From Pseudomonadota bacterium (GTDB lineage: Bacteria; Pseudomonadota; Gammaproteobacteria; Competibacterales; Competibacteraceae): a stretch of DNA of 42,122 nt. The DNA is taken from assembly GCA_030917925.1 (NCBI GenBank), contig JAUPTV010000162.1:1-42122 (forward strand), in the 5' to 3' direction. Numbering within the stretch: position 1 is the stretch's first letter; the number at the start of each line of letters is the position of its first letter. A program made the translations under genes and the position numbers. The notes below the pieces were generated by a model, which did no database searches, was not told the DNA's origin, and saw nothing but the letters and a program-made list of their open reading frames with translations. Below are positions 27,415-34,720 of the stretch, piece after piece.

Positions 27415-27426
27415 CCGAATATTCGG
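27415..27426. promoter_or_regulatory. 12-base perfect palindrome in the ftsY–leuA divergent region
   Basis: CCGAATATTCGG, perfectly symmetric, ends directly before the candidate leuA -35 box. A dimeric repressor or activator could bind here; no specific regulator can be named. Confidence 0.4.
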
Positions 27427-27454
27427 CTGACAAATTCGGCAAAATCGCCATAAT
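27427..27454 (+). promoter_or_regulatory. leuA: Candidate leuA promoter
   Basis: CTGACA (27427–27432), 16-base spacer, CATAAT (27449–27454), five of six consensus bases in each box, 79 bases before the leuA ATG. The leader is long enough for a leader peptide or attenuator, but I did not find a leucine-codon-rich small frame. Confidence 0.45.
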
Positions 27455-27533
27455 CGTCATCATTAGCCATCGCTGCCGCCCGCTGATCCTTTTCATCCCG
27501 GCGCGGCCGAAGAACCTGAGTGGAGAGCGCGGT

Positions 27534-29069
27534 ATGAACAAACTGATCATTTTCGACACGACCCTGCGTGATGGCGAACAAAGCCCTGGCGCGTCGATGA
27601 CCAAGGAAGAAAAAGTCCGCATCGCCAGGATGCTGGAGCGGATGCGGGTCGATATCATCGAGGCCGGGTTCCCGATTGCCAGTCCAGGCGACTTTGAAGC
27701 GGTGCGGGCGGTGGCACGGGCGATCAAGGACAGCGTAGTTTGTGGGTTGGCCCGCGCCGCTGATGTGGACATTGACCGGGCCGGTGAGGCGCTGAAAGAA
27801 GCGGCAGCCTGCCGGATTCACACCTTCATTGCGACGTCGCCGATCCACATGCAGATGAAGTTGCGGATGGAGCCGGATCAGGTGCTGGAGCGAGCCGTCG
27901 CCGCCGTGCGCCGCGCCCGACAATGGACGGATGATGTGGAATTTTCCGCCGAGGATGCGGGCCGTTCAGAACTGGATTTCCTCTGCCGAATTACTGAAGC
28001 GGTGATTGACGCCGGGGCGCGCACCATCAACATCCCGGACACGGTGGGCTACAACGTCCCCGATCAGTTCGCCCACACCATCCGCAGTCTGATCGAGCGG
28101 GTGCCGAATGCCGATAAAGCCATTTTCTCGGTGCATTGCCATAACGACCTCGGGCTGGCGGTCGCCAATTCACTGGCGGCGGTGCTGGCCGGGGCGCGAC
28201 AGGTGGAATGCACGATCAATGGGCTGGGTGAACGGGCCGGCAACGCCTCGCTGGAAGAAATCGTGATGACCGTGCGCACCCGCCACGATGTCTTTCACCT
28301 GGACACCGGCATTGATACCACGCAGATCGTCCCGGCTTCCCGACTGGTCGCCAACATCACCGGCTTCCCGGTGCAGCCCAACAAGGCCATTGTCGGGGCT
28401 AACGCCTTTGCCCACGAATCCGGCATTCATCAGGACGGGGTGCTCAAGCATCGGGAAACCTATGAAATCATGCGCGCCGAGGATGTCGGCTGGAGCGCGA
28501 ATCGCATGGTCATGGGCAAACATTCCGGGCGCAACGCCTTTCGTACCCGGTTGGAAGAACTGGGCGTCAGTTTTGCCTCCGAAGAGGAACTGAATGACGC
28601 TTTTGCCCGCTTCAAGGAGTTGGCGGACAAGAAGCACGAGATTTATGACGAAGATTTGCAGGCGCTGGTCACTGATGCCTATCTGACGGCGGAGAATGAG
28701 CGGGTCAAATTACGCTATTTGCGGGTGTGTTCCGAAACCGGGGAAACGCCACAGGCGCAGATTACGTTAGCCGTCGATGGTGAAGAACAACGGGCGACTG
28801 CTGAAGGCGGCGGTCCGGTGGATGCGGCGTTCAAGGCGATTGAAAGCATTCTGCACACGGGTAGCGACTTGCTGCTGTACTCGGTGAATAACATCACCAG
28901 CGGCACCGATTCGCAGGGCGAAGTCACAGTGCGCATTGCCAAAGGCGGGCGGATTGTCAATGGCCAGGGCGCGGATACCGACATCGTGATTGCCTCAGCC
29001 AAGGCTTATGTCAATGCGCTCAACAAGCTATTGCAACCGGTTGAGCGGGCGCATCCGCAATTGTTGTAA
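27534..29069 (+). CDS. leuA: 2-Isopropylmalate synthase
   Basis: Condenses acetyl-CoA and 2-oxoisovalerate, the committed step of leucine synthesis. The 511 residues start [20 protein letters not shown], the catalytic metal/DRE-TIM signature; further motifs are [32 protein letters not shown] and KHSGRNAF. The C-terminal LeuA allosteric domain (about 390–500) binds leucine for feedback inhibition. GGAGAG upstream of the ATG supports the start. No other leu genes are in the window. Confidence 0.97.
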   Translation: MNKLIIFDTTLRDGEQSPGASMTKEEKVRIARMLERMRVDIIEAGFPIASPGDFEAVRAVARAIKDSVVCGLARAADVDIDRAGEALKEAAACRIHTFIATSPIHMQMKLRMEPDQVLERAVAAVRRARQWTDDVEFSAEDAGRSELDFLCRITEAVIDAGARTINIPDTVGYNVPDQFAHTIRSLIERVPNADKAIFSVHCHNDLGLAVANSLAAVLAGARQVECTINGLGERAGNASLEEIVMTVRTRHDVFHLDTGIDTTQIVPASRLVANITGFPVQPNKAIVGANAFAHESGIHQDGVLKHRETYEIMRAEDVGWSANRMVMGKHSGRNAFRTRLEELGVSFASEEELNDAFARFKELADKKHEIYDEDLQALVTDAYLTAENERVKLRYLRVCSETGETPQAQITLAVDGEEQRATAEGGGPVDAAFKAIESILHTGSDLLLYSVNNITSGTDSQGEVTVRIAKGGRIVNGQGADTDIVIASAKAYVNALNKLLQPVERAHPQLL

Positions 29070-29075
29070 TCCACG

Positions 29076-30068
29076 ATGGCCGCTAAACGCCCCTATCTGG
29101 AAGCCTTGGGCATCCCGCTGTGGACGCCGCGCCAGACCCTGGCTGTGCATCCGCAAATGGTGGTTGAAGCGCCGTTGGAGGAGCCAAACCACCCCGACCC
29201 TGCGGGCTGCGCCTCCTTAGCCAGTGAGTCAAACCACCCCGGCCCTACGGGCCACCCCTCCTTAACCAAGGAGGGGAATACCGGAGATTTGCCGCCAGTG
29301 GGAGAATCATCAGACTCCCCTCTCCCACCTGTGGGAGAGGGGTTGGGGGTGAGGGCCGATGCCTTGCCGCCGAATGACTGGGAGCCGCTGATGGATGACA
29401 ACTGGGAACCCGTGATGGAACTGGACACCACCGACTTTTCGCCGCCACCCGCGATCAGCCGGGCAGCGCGCATTACCCGGATGGACTGGGCGGAACTCAT
29501 GGCGGAAGCCCACCAGTGTCAGGCGTGTGGACTGTGTACGACCCGCACTCAGGTGGTTTTCGGCGTTGGCAACCGTCAGGCCGAATGGCTGGTGATCGGC
29601 GAAGCGCCGGGCGCGGATGAAGACCAGCAGGGCGAACCGTTCGTGGGACGGGCGGGTAAGTTACTGAATCCGATGCTGTTGGCGATTGGCCTGAAGCGGG
29701 AACAGGTCTATATCGCGAACATCCTGAAGTGCCGCCCTCCGGAGAATCGGGAACCTGCCCCGGAAGAAGCCGAAAAATGCCGGCCCTTTTTGGAACGGCA
29801 GATGGCATTGATCCGTCCGCGCATCATTCTCGCGGTCGGTCGGGTCGCCGCCCAGAATTTGTTGAACACCGATACGCCGATTGGCAAGCTGCGCGGCCAG
29901 GTGCATCGCTTTGGCCCCTCACGCATTCCCGTCGTCGTCACTTACCATCCCGCCTACTTGCTGCGCTCGCCACGCGAAAAACGTAAATCCTGGGATGATC
30001 TGCGCCTGGCCCGCCGAACGCTGGCGGCTGAACCGATGGATGCCGGCTGGGAACCGGCGGATTCATGA
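29076..30068 (+). CDS. Family 4 (Fe–S) uracil-DNA glycosylase with repeat-derived N-terminal insert
   Basis: Removes uracil from DNA. The catalytic domain (about residues 145–320) has [26 protein letters not shown] and [10 protein letters not shown]; four cysteines (CQACGLC, ILKC and EKCRPF) are placed as the 4Fe–4S ligands of this family. Residues about 37–93 are encoded by three palindromic repeat copies (29186–29229, 29231–29282, 29317–29355) that keep the frame open, giving low-complexity stretches such as [15 protein letters not shown] and [13 protein letters not shown] linker with repeated WEPLMDD/WEPVMEL follows. It starts six bases after leuA, and its stop overlaps the rimI start (ATGA). 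Confidence 0.9.
   Translation: MAAKRPYLEALGIPLWTPRQTLAVHPQMVVEAPLEEPNHPDPAGCASLASESNHPGPTGHPSLTKEGNTGDLPPVGESSDSPLPPVGEGLGVRADALPPNDWEPLMDDNWEPVMELDTTDFSPPPAISRAARITRMDWAELMAEAHQCQACGLCTTRTQVVFGVGNRQAEWLVIGEAPGADEDQQGEPFVGRAGKLLNPMLLAIGLKREQVYIANILKCRPPENREPAPEEAEKCRPFLERQMALIRPRIILAVGRVAAQNLLNTDTPIGKLRGQVHRFGPSRIPVVVTYHPAYLLRSPREKRKSWDDLRLARRTLAAEPMDAGWEPADS
29186..29282. repeat. Tandem pair of CACCCCGGCCCT-type palindromic repeats inside a CDS
   Basis: Two adjacent copies, 29186–29229 and 29231–29282, share AAACCACCCCGRCCCT, CGGGC and the CCTCCTTA..CCA core; the second includes the full CCTCCTTaaccAAGGAGG hairpin. A third, diverged copy lies at 41313–41364. They are embedded in frame in the uracil-DNA glycosylase gene. 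Confidence 0.75.
29317..29355. repeat. CCCCTCTCCCAC...GTGGGAGAGGGG repeat, copy 1
   Basis: Perfect palindrome CCCCTCTCCCAC/GTGGGAGAGGGG around CT, followed by TTGGGGGTGAGGG. The same 39-base unit with one or two changes occurs at 32440–32478 in the same orientation. Here it encodes part of the glycosylase N-terminal insert. Confidence 0.8.
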
Positions 30069-30553
30069 CCCTATTGCCTGTCAGCGTAGCGCCGGAACTC
30101 GTCACCGGTGAATTCCGCAAGATGATTTACGCCGATTTGCGGGAAGTGATCCTGATCGAACACCGGGCCTATGAATTCTGCTGGACCGAGGGCATTTTTC
30201 GCGACTGCCTGCGGGCCGGCTATTACTGTCAGGTGCTGGCCGCGCCGAACGGGGGACGGATTCAGGGCTATGGCATTATGTCGGCGGCAGTGGGCGAGGC
30301 GCACATTTTCAATATTTGCGTGCGCCCGGAATTACAGGGACGCAGGTTAGCGCGGCGGGTTCTGGATCATCTGCTGGGGATTGCGCATACCGAGGCGGTT
30401 AAAACCGTGTTTCTGGAAGTGCGGGAATCCAATAAGCCCGCTCTGCGCCTCTACGCGGGGGCAGGTTTCTGCGAGATTGGTGTCCGTCCTGGCTATTACC
30501 CCGCCCCCAAGGGTCGTCGGGAAGACGCCATCATCATGGCCAGAGAACTCTAA
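30065..30553 (+). CDS. rimI: Ribosomal protein S18 N-alanine acetyltransferase-like (RimI, GNAT)
   Basis: GNAT-family acetyltransferase, 162 residues, of the RimI type that acetylates the N-terminus of S18. Motifs: DLREVILIEHRAYEFCWTEGIF near the N-terminus, acetyl-CoA-binding VRPELQGRRLARRVLDHLL (the Q/R-x-x-G/R loop) and ESNKPALRLYAGAGF, with GRREDAIIMAREL at the end. Its ATG overlaps the preceding stop by four bases, so it is coupled to the glycosylase gene. The stop overlaps the convergent bioD stop by four bases. Confidence 0.9.
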   Translation: MTLLPVSVAPELVTGEFRKMIYADLREVILIEHRAYEFCWTEGIFRDCLRAGYYCQVLAAPNGGRIQGYGIMSAAVGEAHIFNICVRPELQGRRLARRVLDHLLGIAHTEAVKTVFLEVRESNKPALRLYAGAGFCEIGVRPGYYPAPKGRREDAIIMAREL

Positions 30554-31248
30554 CCGCTCGCGGAAGCTGCCGCATCCACCGCGAATTCCCTTAACTTGGC
30601 CAACTGCAATGCACTGGCGGCCCGCACCGGACCGGTCCCGTAGGGCGTTATCCCTAGCAATGGCGCATCCAGCCGGGCGCACAGCGTCTCCACATTCGCT
30701 TCAAAGCGTACCATCGCCGGATCGATCCGGTTGGCGACCCAACCGGCCAGTCGTATGCCGCGTGACTGGATCGCCTCAACGGTCAACAGCGTGTGATTAA
30801 GGCAGCCCAGTCGCATCCCTACCACCAGAATCACCGGCAACGCCAGCGCCTGCACCAGGTCGGCCATATCCGTATGCTCGCCAAGCGGTGCCCGGAACCC
30901 ACCCACGCCTTCCACCCAAACGACTTCGGCCAATGCCTGCAACTGCTCGAAGGCTTGGCGAATCACCTCAATATCGATAGGACGCCCGGCTTCACGGGCG
31001 GCGATATGCGGCGATATGGGTGGAATGAACAAATAGGGATTGACCAGCGCCATCGGCGGCTGGATGGAACTGGCCGCCAGCAATTGGGTGATATCGCCAT
31101 TTTGCCCGTCATCCTCGACGCCTGCGGCAATCGGCTTCATGCCCACTGTCGTCAGACCTGACTGGCGGGTGGCGTGCAACAGGGCGCAGGCGACATGCGT
31201 TTTGCCGACGCCGGTATCGGTACCTGTTATGAAAAAAGCGTGTTTCAT
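30550..31248 (-). CDS. bioD: Dethiobiotin synthetase
   Basis: ATP-dependent closure of the ureido ring from 7,8-diaminopelargonate and CO2, the penultimate biotin step. The 232 residues begin MKHAFFITGTDTGVGKTHVA with the P-loop GTDTGVGKT; further blocks are KPIAAGVEDDG, EGVGGFRAPL and WVANRIDP. The ATGAA start is immediately preceded by the mobile element at 31249–31618, which now supplies the leader (GCGGAAAATCTG). Deleting the element would place bioD two bases after the bioC stop, so the element split a tight bioC–bioD junction. Confidence 0.95.
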   Translation of the reverse strand: MKHAFFITGTDTGVGKTHVACALLHATRQSGLTTVGMKPIAAGVEDDGQNGDITQLLAASSIQPPMALVNPYLFIPPISPHIAAREAGRPIDIEVIRQAFEQLQALAEVVWVEGVGGFRAPLGEHTDMADLVQALALPVILVVGMRLGCLNHTLLTVEAIQSRGIRLAGWVANRIDPAMVRFEANVETLCARLDAPLLGITPYGTGPVRAASALQLAKLREFAVDAAASASG

Positions 31249-31618
31249 CAGATTTTCCGCGAGAGACCCCGGCCTTCAGGCCGGGGAGGTAGAGCGAACC
31301 GTGCCACGCATGGTCAGCTTTTGATGTTAAGTGCCGGTCTTTCCCGGCTGTCCGCTCGTAAGAGCCTGGTCACGGAGCCTCGCGGCTCGCTCCCCTCGCC
31401 AAGGTTGCGTATCGGCATTTCGTCCCGATCCGTTTCGTGCTGACCCTGAGCGTGTCTGCAACCGGGACTTTCAGAGCCTGGGACTGAGGAAGCATCCCAG
31501 GGTGAGTCTTGAACCTATCCGCAACGTAGCCCCTTTTAACCTCCTTGTTAGGCGGGCTTAGGCTGGTCAACCGGGGCTTGCTCTCACAAGCCTCGCCCTT
31601 CAGGGCGGGGTAGTTGAC
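31249..31618. mobile_element. Non-autonomous IS200/IS605-type element E2 between bioC and bioD
   Basis: A 370-base element with terminal sequence CAGATTTTCCGCGAGAGACC followed by a GC-rich hairpin (CCCCGGCC...GGCCGGGG, about 31267–31286), and at the other end hairpin CCTCGCCC...GGGCGGGG (31591–31610) followed by TAGTTGAC. TTCAT (31244–31248) abuts the left end. About 245 bases of the interior match the element at 37709–38115. No coding sequence. It lies exactly between the bioC stop and the bioD start and disrupts neither. No target duplication is seen, as expected for IS200/IS605 transposition. Confidence 0.75.
31352..31618 (-). ncRNA. HEARO/IscB omega-RNA-like structured RNA in E2
   Basis: Interior block shared with E3. 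Three helices show compensatory changes between the copies: GCTC/GAGC (31354–31365) against GCCC/GGGC; CCTGGGA/TCCCAGG (31477–31501) against CTTGGGA/TCCCAAG; and a long-range GTTGCGTAT/ATCCGCAAC (31404–31525) against GTTGCGTAG/CTACGCAAC. On the minus strand it reads TGGGATGCTTCCTCAGTCCC, resembling HEARO/IscB omega RNA as I remember it. In that orientation the flank before it is the bioC end (guide position) and ATGA follows (TAM position). The nuclease gene is absent. Confidence 0.55.
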
Positions 31619-31620
31619 GT

Positions 31621-32490
31621 TCAATCTCCCTCGAATCTCTCACCCTGCCGCGTCGCGATCAGCCAAACGCCATCATAAGTCAGCGGGAGTCCCCTGGCTT
31701 CCCGTAACTGTTCGTAACGGGCGGTAATCGCCTGCCAGGCCGCACGACTGAACGGCGCAGGTCGCCGCTGTTCCACTTCGCGGGCGCCAACCGCCTTCAC
31801 CCGGCGTAATAAGGTACGCAAGTCGGGATAGTAGCGGCGCACCGGCTGCCGCTGCCAAAGCCGAACTTGCCACCCGCTGATTTGGCAGTTCGCCAGCAGT
31901 TGCTCAGGATCAGGAATCGCCAGTACATGACTGTAATCATCAATGTCCGCAAAAGCATGGTGCAACTCGGGAAAATTGTGAGTTCCCAGCGTCGCCACCG
32001 CCAGTATCCCGTCAGGTTTAAGCACCCGTCCAGCCTCGGTCAGGCATCGCATCGGATCGTTCCACTGCCAGGCCAAACTTGACCAGTACAGGTCAAATAG
32101 ACTCGCTGCGAACGGCAATGCCTCGATGTCGGCGCAAACCCGTCGCGCCTGGGGACTACGGGTATGTGAAGCAATTAACATGCCTGGAGCGAAATCAACG
32201 AGCGTCAGTTTGGCGTCCGGCCATTGTTGTTCCAGCCACTGAACGCCATAACCGGTGCCACAACCGGCATCGAGAATGGCGTCAGGGGAAGGAGCCAGGC
32301 CCGCTTGCGCGAAAGAGTGCGCCAACTGGTCGCACACCTCGCGCTGCACATCCGCCGCCTCGTCATAGGTGGTCGCTGCCTGATCAAAGGCTTGGCGAAT
32401 CCGCTGTTTACCCGGTAAAGCCGGGAGCAACCGTTCACTCCCCTCTCCCACAGGTGGGAGAGGGGTTGGGGGTGAGGGCGGTGGATTCAA
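31621..32490 (-). CDS. bioC: Malonyl-[ACP] O-methyltransferase BioC, start uncertain
   Basis: SAM-dependent methyltransferase that caps malonyl-ACP to start pimelate synthesis. Homology begins at KQRIRQAFDQAATTYDEAADVQ; the SAM motif is ILDAGCGTGYG, followed by DFAPGMLIASHTR and LYWSSLAWQWNDP. A TTG at 32490 overlaps the bioF stop (TTGA) and gives 289 residues; a GTG at 32451 would give 276; a longer frame to 32646 overlaps bioF. The region between start and homology is encoded by a palindromic repeat (32440–32478), so the native start has been blurred. No bioH-type esterase gene is next to it. Confidence 0.88.
   Translation of the reverse strand: MNPPPSPPTPLPPVGEGSERLLPALPGKQRIRQAFDQAATTYDEAADVQREVCDQLAHSFAQAGLAPSPDAILDAGCGTGYGVQWLEQQWPDAKLTLVDFAPGMLIASHTRSPQARRVCADIEALPFAASLFDLYWSSLAWQWNDPMRCLTEAGRVLKPDGILAVATLGTHNFPELHHAFADIDDYSHVLAIPDPEQLLANCQISGWQVRLWQRQPVRRYYPDLRTLLRRVKAVGAREVEQRRPAPFSRAAWQAITARYEQLREARGLPLTYDGVWLIATRQGERFEGD
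32440..32478. repeat. CCCCTCTCCCAC...GTGGGAGAGGGG repeat, copy 2
   Basis: Near-identical to 29317–29355 and in the same orientation, including the trailing TTGGGGGTGAGGG. It falls at the bioF–bioC junction and codes for the first residues of the bioC frame ([11 protein letters not shown] on the minus strand). Confidence 0.8.
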
Positions 32491-33674
32491 GACGGACTCG
32501 CCGGGAGAGGAGGGTGAGGGGTAGCACAGGCGCGTAACGCCGCCAGTAGCGCATCCACCTGTTCGACCGTATGCGCGGCGGACAACGAAATGCGCAAGCG
32601 GGCAGTCCCGGCAGGTACGGTCGGAGGACGAATCGCTGGAACCCACAGACCGTGCGTCAATAACTGATCCGCCAGCGTCAGGGCTGCCTGATTCTCGCCA
32701 ATAATCAGCGGTTGAATCGCTGTCAGCGAGGGCAGCAACTGCCAGGGTAATCCGGTCAGTCCGTCCCGCAACTGCGCAATCAGGTTTTGCAAATGCGCCC
32801 GCCGGTCATCACCGGCGGCGATGAGTTCCAGACTGGTCAACAGGGCGGCGGCAATGACCGGACTGGAAGCCGTGGTGAAAATGTAGGGGCGCGCCCGCTG
32901 CATCAGCCATTCGATCACGCGATGATCACCCGCCACGAACGCCCCGGACACGCCGGCGGCCTTGCCCAGCGTCCCCATCAGAATCAGGCGCGGTGAAGGC
33001 GGCAGATCAAAGTGGGCCAGACTGCCCTGCCCATGAGGACCGAGTACGCCGAAACCGTGGGCGTCATCGACCACCAGCCAGGCATCGAAGCGTTCCGCCA
33101 GTTCCAGCAATTCCGGCAAGGGTGCCAGATCGCCGTCCATGCTGAACACCGCATCGGTGAGAATCAGCTTGCGGCGGGCGCGACTCTGTTGCAGGCGGTC
33201 GGCCAGCAGATCCAGATCGCCATGGGGATAGCGGATATGCTCGGCGCGTGCTAATTGGGCGGCATCGATCAGCGAGGCATGATTGAGCCGGTCAGCGAAA
33301 ATGGCGTCATGGCGTTCAACCAGGGTTGGCGCTACGGCCAGATTGGCCATGTAGCCGGTAGTGAAGTACAGCGCCCGCTCCTGCCCGACGAAAGCCGCGA
33401 GCCGTTCTTCCAGTACTTCATGGGGCCGCAGATGGCCACTCACGACATGCGACGCGCCGCCGCCTACCCCCCAACGCGCTGCCGCATCCTGAACCGTAGC
33501 GATGAGTGCCGGATGGTTCGCCAGGCCGAGGTAGTCGTTGCTGCAAAAGGCGATGAGGCGCTGACCATCAATCACTGCTTCCGGGCCACAGGGCGAATCC
33601 AGAACCCGGCGACGGCGCAACAGGCCATCTGCCGCCAACCCGGCGAGGCCGGTTTCCAATTCATCCCAGATCAT
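32487..33674 (-). CDS. bioF: 8-Amino-7-oxononanoate synthase
   Basis: PLP enzyme condensing pimeloyl-ACP/CoA with L-alanine. The 395 residues show FCSNDYLGLANHP, GGGASHVVSGH, DDAHGFGVLGPHGQG and the PLP-lysine block MGTLGKAAGVSGAF. GGAGA lies 13 bases before the ATG, a long spacing. The C-terminal residues (ATPHPPLPASPS) run into repeat-like sequence and may be extended. bioC follows with overlapping stop/start. The cassette island is immediately upstream, so expression must come from a promoter in or beyond that island. Confidence 0.95.
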   Translation of the reverse strand: MIWDELETGLAGLAADGLLRRRRVLDSPCGPEAVIDGQRLIAFCSNDYLGLANHPALIATVQDAAARWGVGGGASHVVSGHLRPHEVLEERLAAFVGQERALYFTTGYMANLAVAPTLVERHDAIFADRLNHASLIDAAQLARAEHIRYPHGDLDLLADRLQQSRARRKLILTDAVFSMDGDLAPLPELLELAERFDAWLVVDDAHGFGVLGPHGQGSLAHFDLPPSPRLILMGTLGKAAGVSGAFVAGDHRVIEWLMQRARPYIFTTASSPVIAAALLTSLELIAAGDDRRAHLQNLIAQLRDGLTGLPWQLLPSLTAIQPLIIGENQAALTLADQLLTHGLWVPAIRPPTVPAGTARLRISLSAAHTVEQVDALLAALRACATPHPPLPASPS

Positions 33675-33710
33675 TAAAATCTAAGTCTCCAATCAACCGT
33701 GTTCCGGTTT

Positions 33711-33923
33711 TCATATAGCTAAGGGAATTTCCTCAAAATTTCTTTCTGCTTGTCTACGAGACTCTTCAATTCTCAATTCTAGAATATCAATAGCAGCTTC
33801 TTTTAAGCTAACCAGCAATTCTTCTTTTGTTCTTTCTTGAGCATTAGCGCCGGGTATTTCTTCAACCCAACCTAGCCACCAGTCGCCATCTTTTTTCACA
33901 ATAGCAGTGAATTCAGCTTTCAT
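33711..33923 (-). CDS. HicB-like antitoxin, orphan
   Basis: Small protein of 70 residues from the ATG at 33923 (MKAEFTAIVKKDGDWWLGWVEEIPGANAQERTKEEL, in part), matching the N-terminal HicB fold (partial RNase H-like), with LVSLKEAAIDILELRIEE after it. A longer frame starting at 34007 runs through the putative attC and is not preferred. AGGGGC lies upstream of the chosen ATG. No HicA toxin gene is adjacent, so it is an orphan or acts with a distant partner. AT-richer than the flanking bio genes; sits at the bioF end of the cassette island. Confidence 0.75.
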   Translation of the reverse strand: MKAEFTAIVKKDGDWWLGWVEEIPGANAQERTKEELLVSLKEAAIDILELRIEESRRQAERNFEEIPLAI

Positions 33924-33959
33924 ATTTATTAGCCCCTGTTTGCAAAATGAAAGTTTCTT

Positions 33960-34110
33960 GCTTAACGTTTTTGCCCACCGGGGTCGCGCCACTCGATGAG
34001 CTTTCAAATGCCAACACTAGCGGTGGCGCGGTCTCCGGTGCAGCAGCCAGTTACAATGAAAGTACGTCTTTCATTGTCGGGGGTGTCAAGATCTGGCATG
34101 ACTGTTAGGC
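33960..34110 (-). other. Probable integron attC site 2
   Basis: Bounded in cassette orientation by GCCTAAC (34110–34104) and GTTAAGC (33966–33960), matching RYYYAAC and GTTRRRY. The interior has an imperfect inverted repeat (CACCGGAGACCGCGCCAC with GTGGCGCGACCCCGGTG) and a separate perfect 10-base-pair hairpin (ACAATGAAAG/CTTTCATTGT). At 151 bases it is at the long end for attC, and its L boxes are weak, so confidence is moderate. The toxin gene stop lies just upstream, as expected for a cassette. Confidence 0.5.
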
Positions 34111-34116
34111 TCTAGG

Positions 34117-34386
34117 TTAAAGCCGCTTGAGTAGTTTGTCATATTCAGAATATGGGCCTATCCAAAACCAAACAATTTCGCTGTTATTTAAGATACCTAC
34201 TGCACGGTAATCGATATTGATCCTGGCAGAATATACAGGGTCGGTTGCGTGAATGCATTTAAATTGCAAGCTTGGATAATAAGGGTCTTCTAAAAACTGT
34301 CGATATGCAACTCTTGCCTGTGACCTGACAGAATCAGGTAGTTTTGAAAGCGCCTTACGAAAACTTTGTGTAGTGTGGGAAATCAT
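34117..34386 (-). CDS. RelE/ParE-family toxin
   Basis: 89-residue toxin-like protein with the RelE/ParE fold pattern: FRKALSKLPDSVRSQARVAYRQFLEDP, then YSARINIDYRAVGIL and the C-terminal VWFWIGPYSEYDKLL. RelE relatives cleave mRNA on the ribosome, ParE relatives inhibit gyrase; the subgroup cannot be decided here. Its ATG overlaps the antitoxin stop (34383–34386), so the two are translationally coupled with the antitoxin first. Cassette-borne TA modules are common in chromosomal integrons and help retain arrays. Confidence 0.85.
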   Translation of the reverse strand: MISHTTQSFRKALSKLPDSVRSQARVAYRQFLEDPYYPSLQFKCIHATDPVYSARINIDYRAVGILNNSEIVWFWIGPYSEYDKLLKRL

Positions 34387-34601
34387 AAACTGTCAGGATC
34401 AAGTAATCTAGTTTTGCCTGACCGATGTTCTGCCAGTGCTTCCTTAGCTAGCTGGCTTAGTAAATCTTGAGAATCACTAAATGATTTATCCCAACGCTGC
34501 TCCGATGCAATTTCCTCAAGCAACCAACGCGCAAAAGAATCTTGCTGTAGTTCAGGCAATTTAGAAACTTCACTAAATGCCTTTTCAAGAAGTTCTGTCA
34601 T
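34383..34601 (-). CDS. Antitoxin partner of the RelE/ParE-type toxin
   Basis: 72-residue acidic protein (MTELLEKAFSEVSKLPELQ...), containing SFARWLLEEIASEQRWDKSF and AKEALAEHRSGKTRLLDPD, a pattern I associate with small antitoxins paired with RelE-like toxins. No clear DNA-binding motif is visible. AGGAT lies nine bases before the ATG. It begins 53 bases after attC site 1, so this TA pair forms one gene cassette. Confidence 0.75.
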   Translation of the reverse strand: MTELLEKAFSEVSKLPELQQDSFARWLLEEIASEQRWDKSFSDSQDLLSQLAKEALAEHRSGKTRLLDPDSL

Positions 34602-34653
34602 AGCTGCTATCCTCGTGTAAATTTTTTAAAAATTACAAGATCGTTTTTCCACT

Positions 34654-34720
34654 GCCTAACGTGGAGTTGAGGTACCTGCGCGGCTTTACCACGCAGGTCG
34701 CCTCGAACGCAGGGTTAGAG
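34654..34720 (-). other. Integron attC site 1
   Basis: In cassette orientation: R'' CTCTAAC (34720–34714), CCTGC, L'' GTTCGAGG, inner stem ACCTGCG/CGCAGGT, L' CCTCAA, CTCCA, R' GTTAGGC (34660–34654). L'' TTCGAGG pairs with CCTCAA leaving one unpaired C, the same extrahelical base position as in typical attC sites. Length 67 bases. The HNH gene stop codon lies inside R'', as is common for cassette genes. Confidence 0.88.

Noticed and set aside
27306-27923. Long upstream extension of ftsY into leuA
   Set aside because: Crosses the divergent promoter region and runs antisense to leuA; FtsY-like sequence begins at MTDPKSAV.
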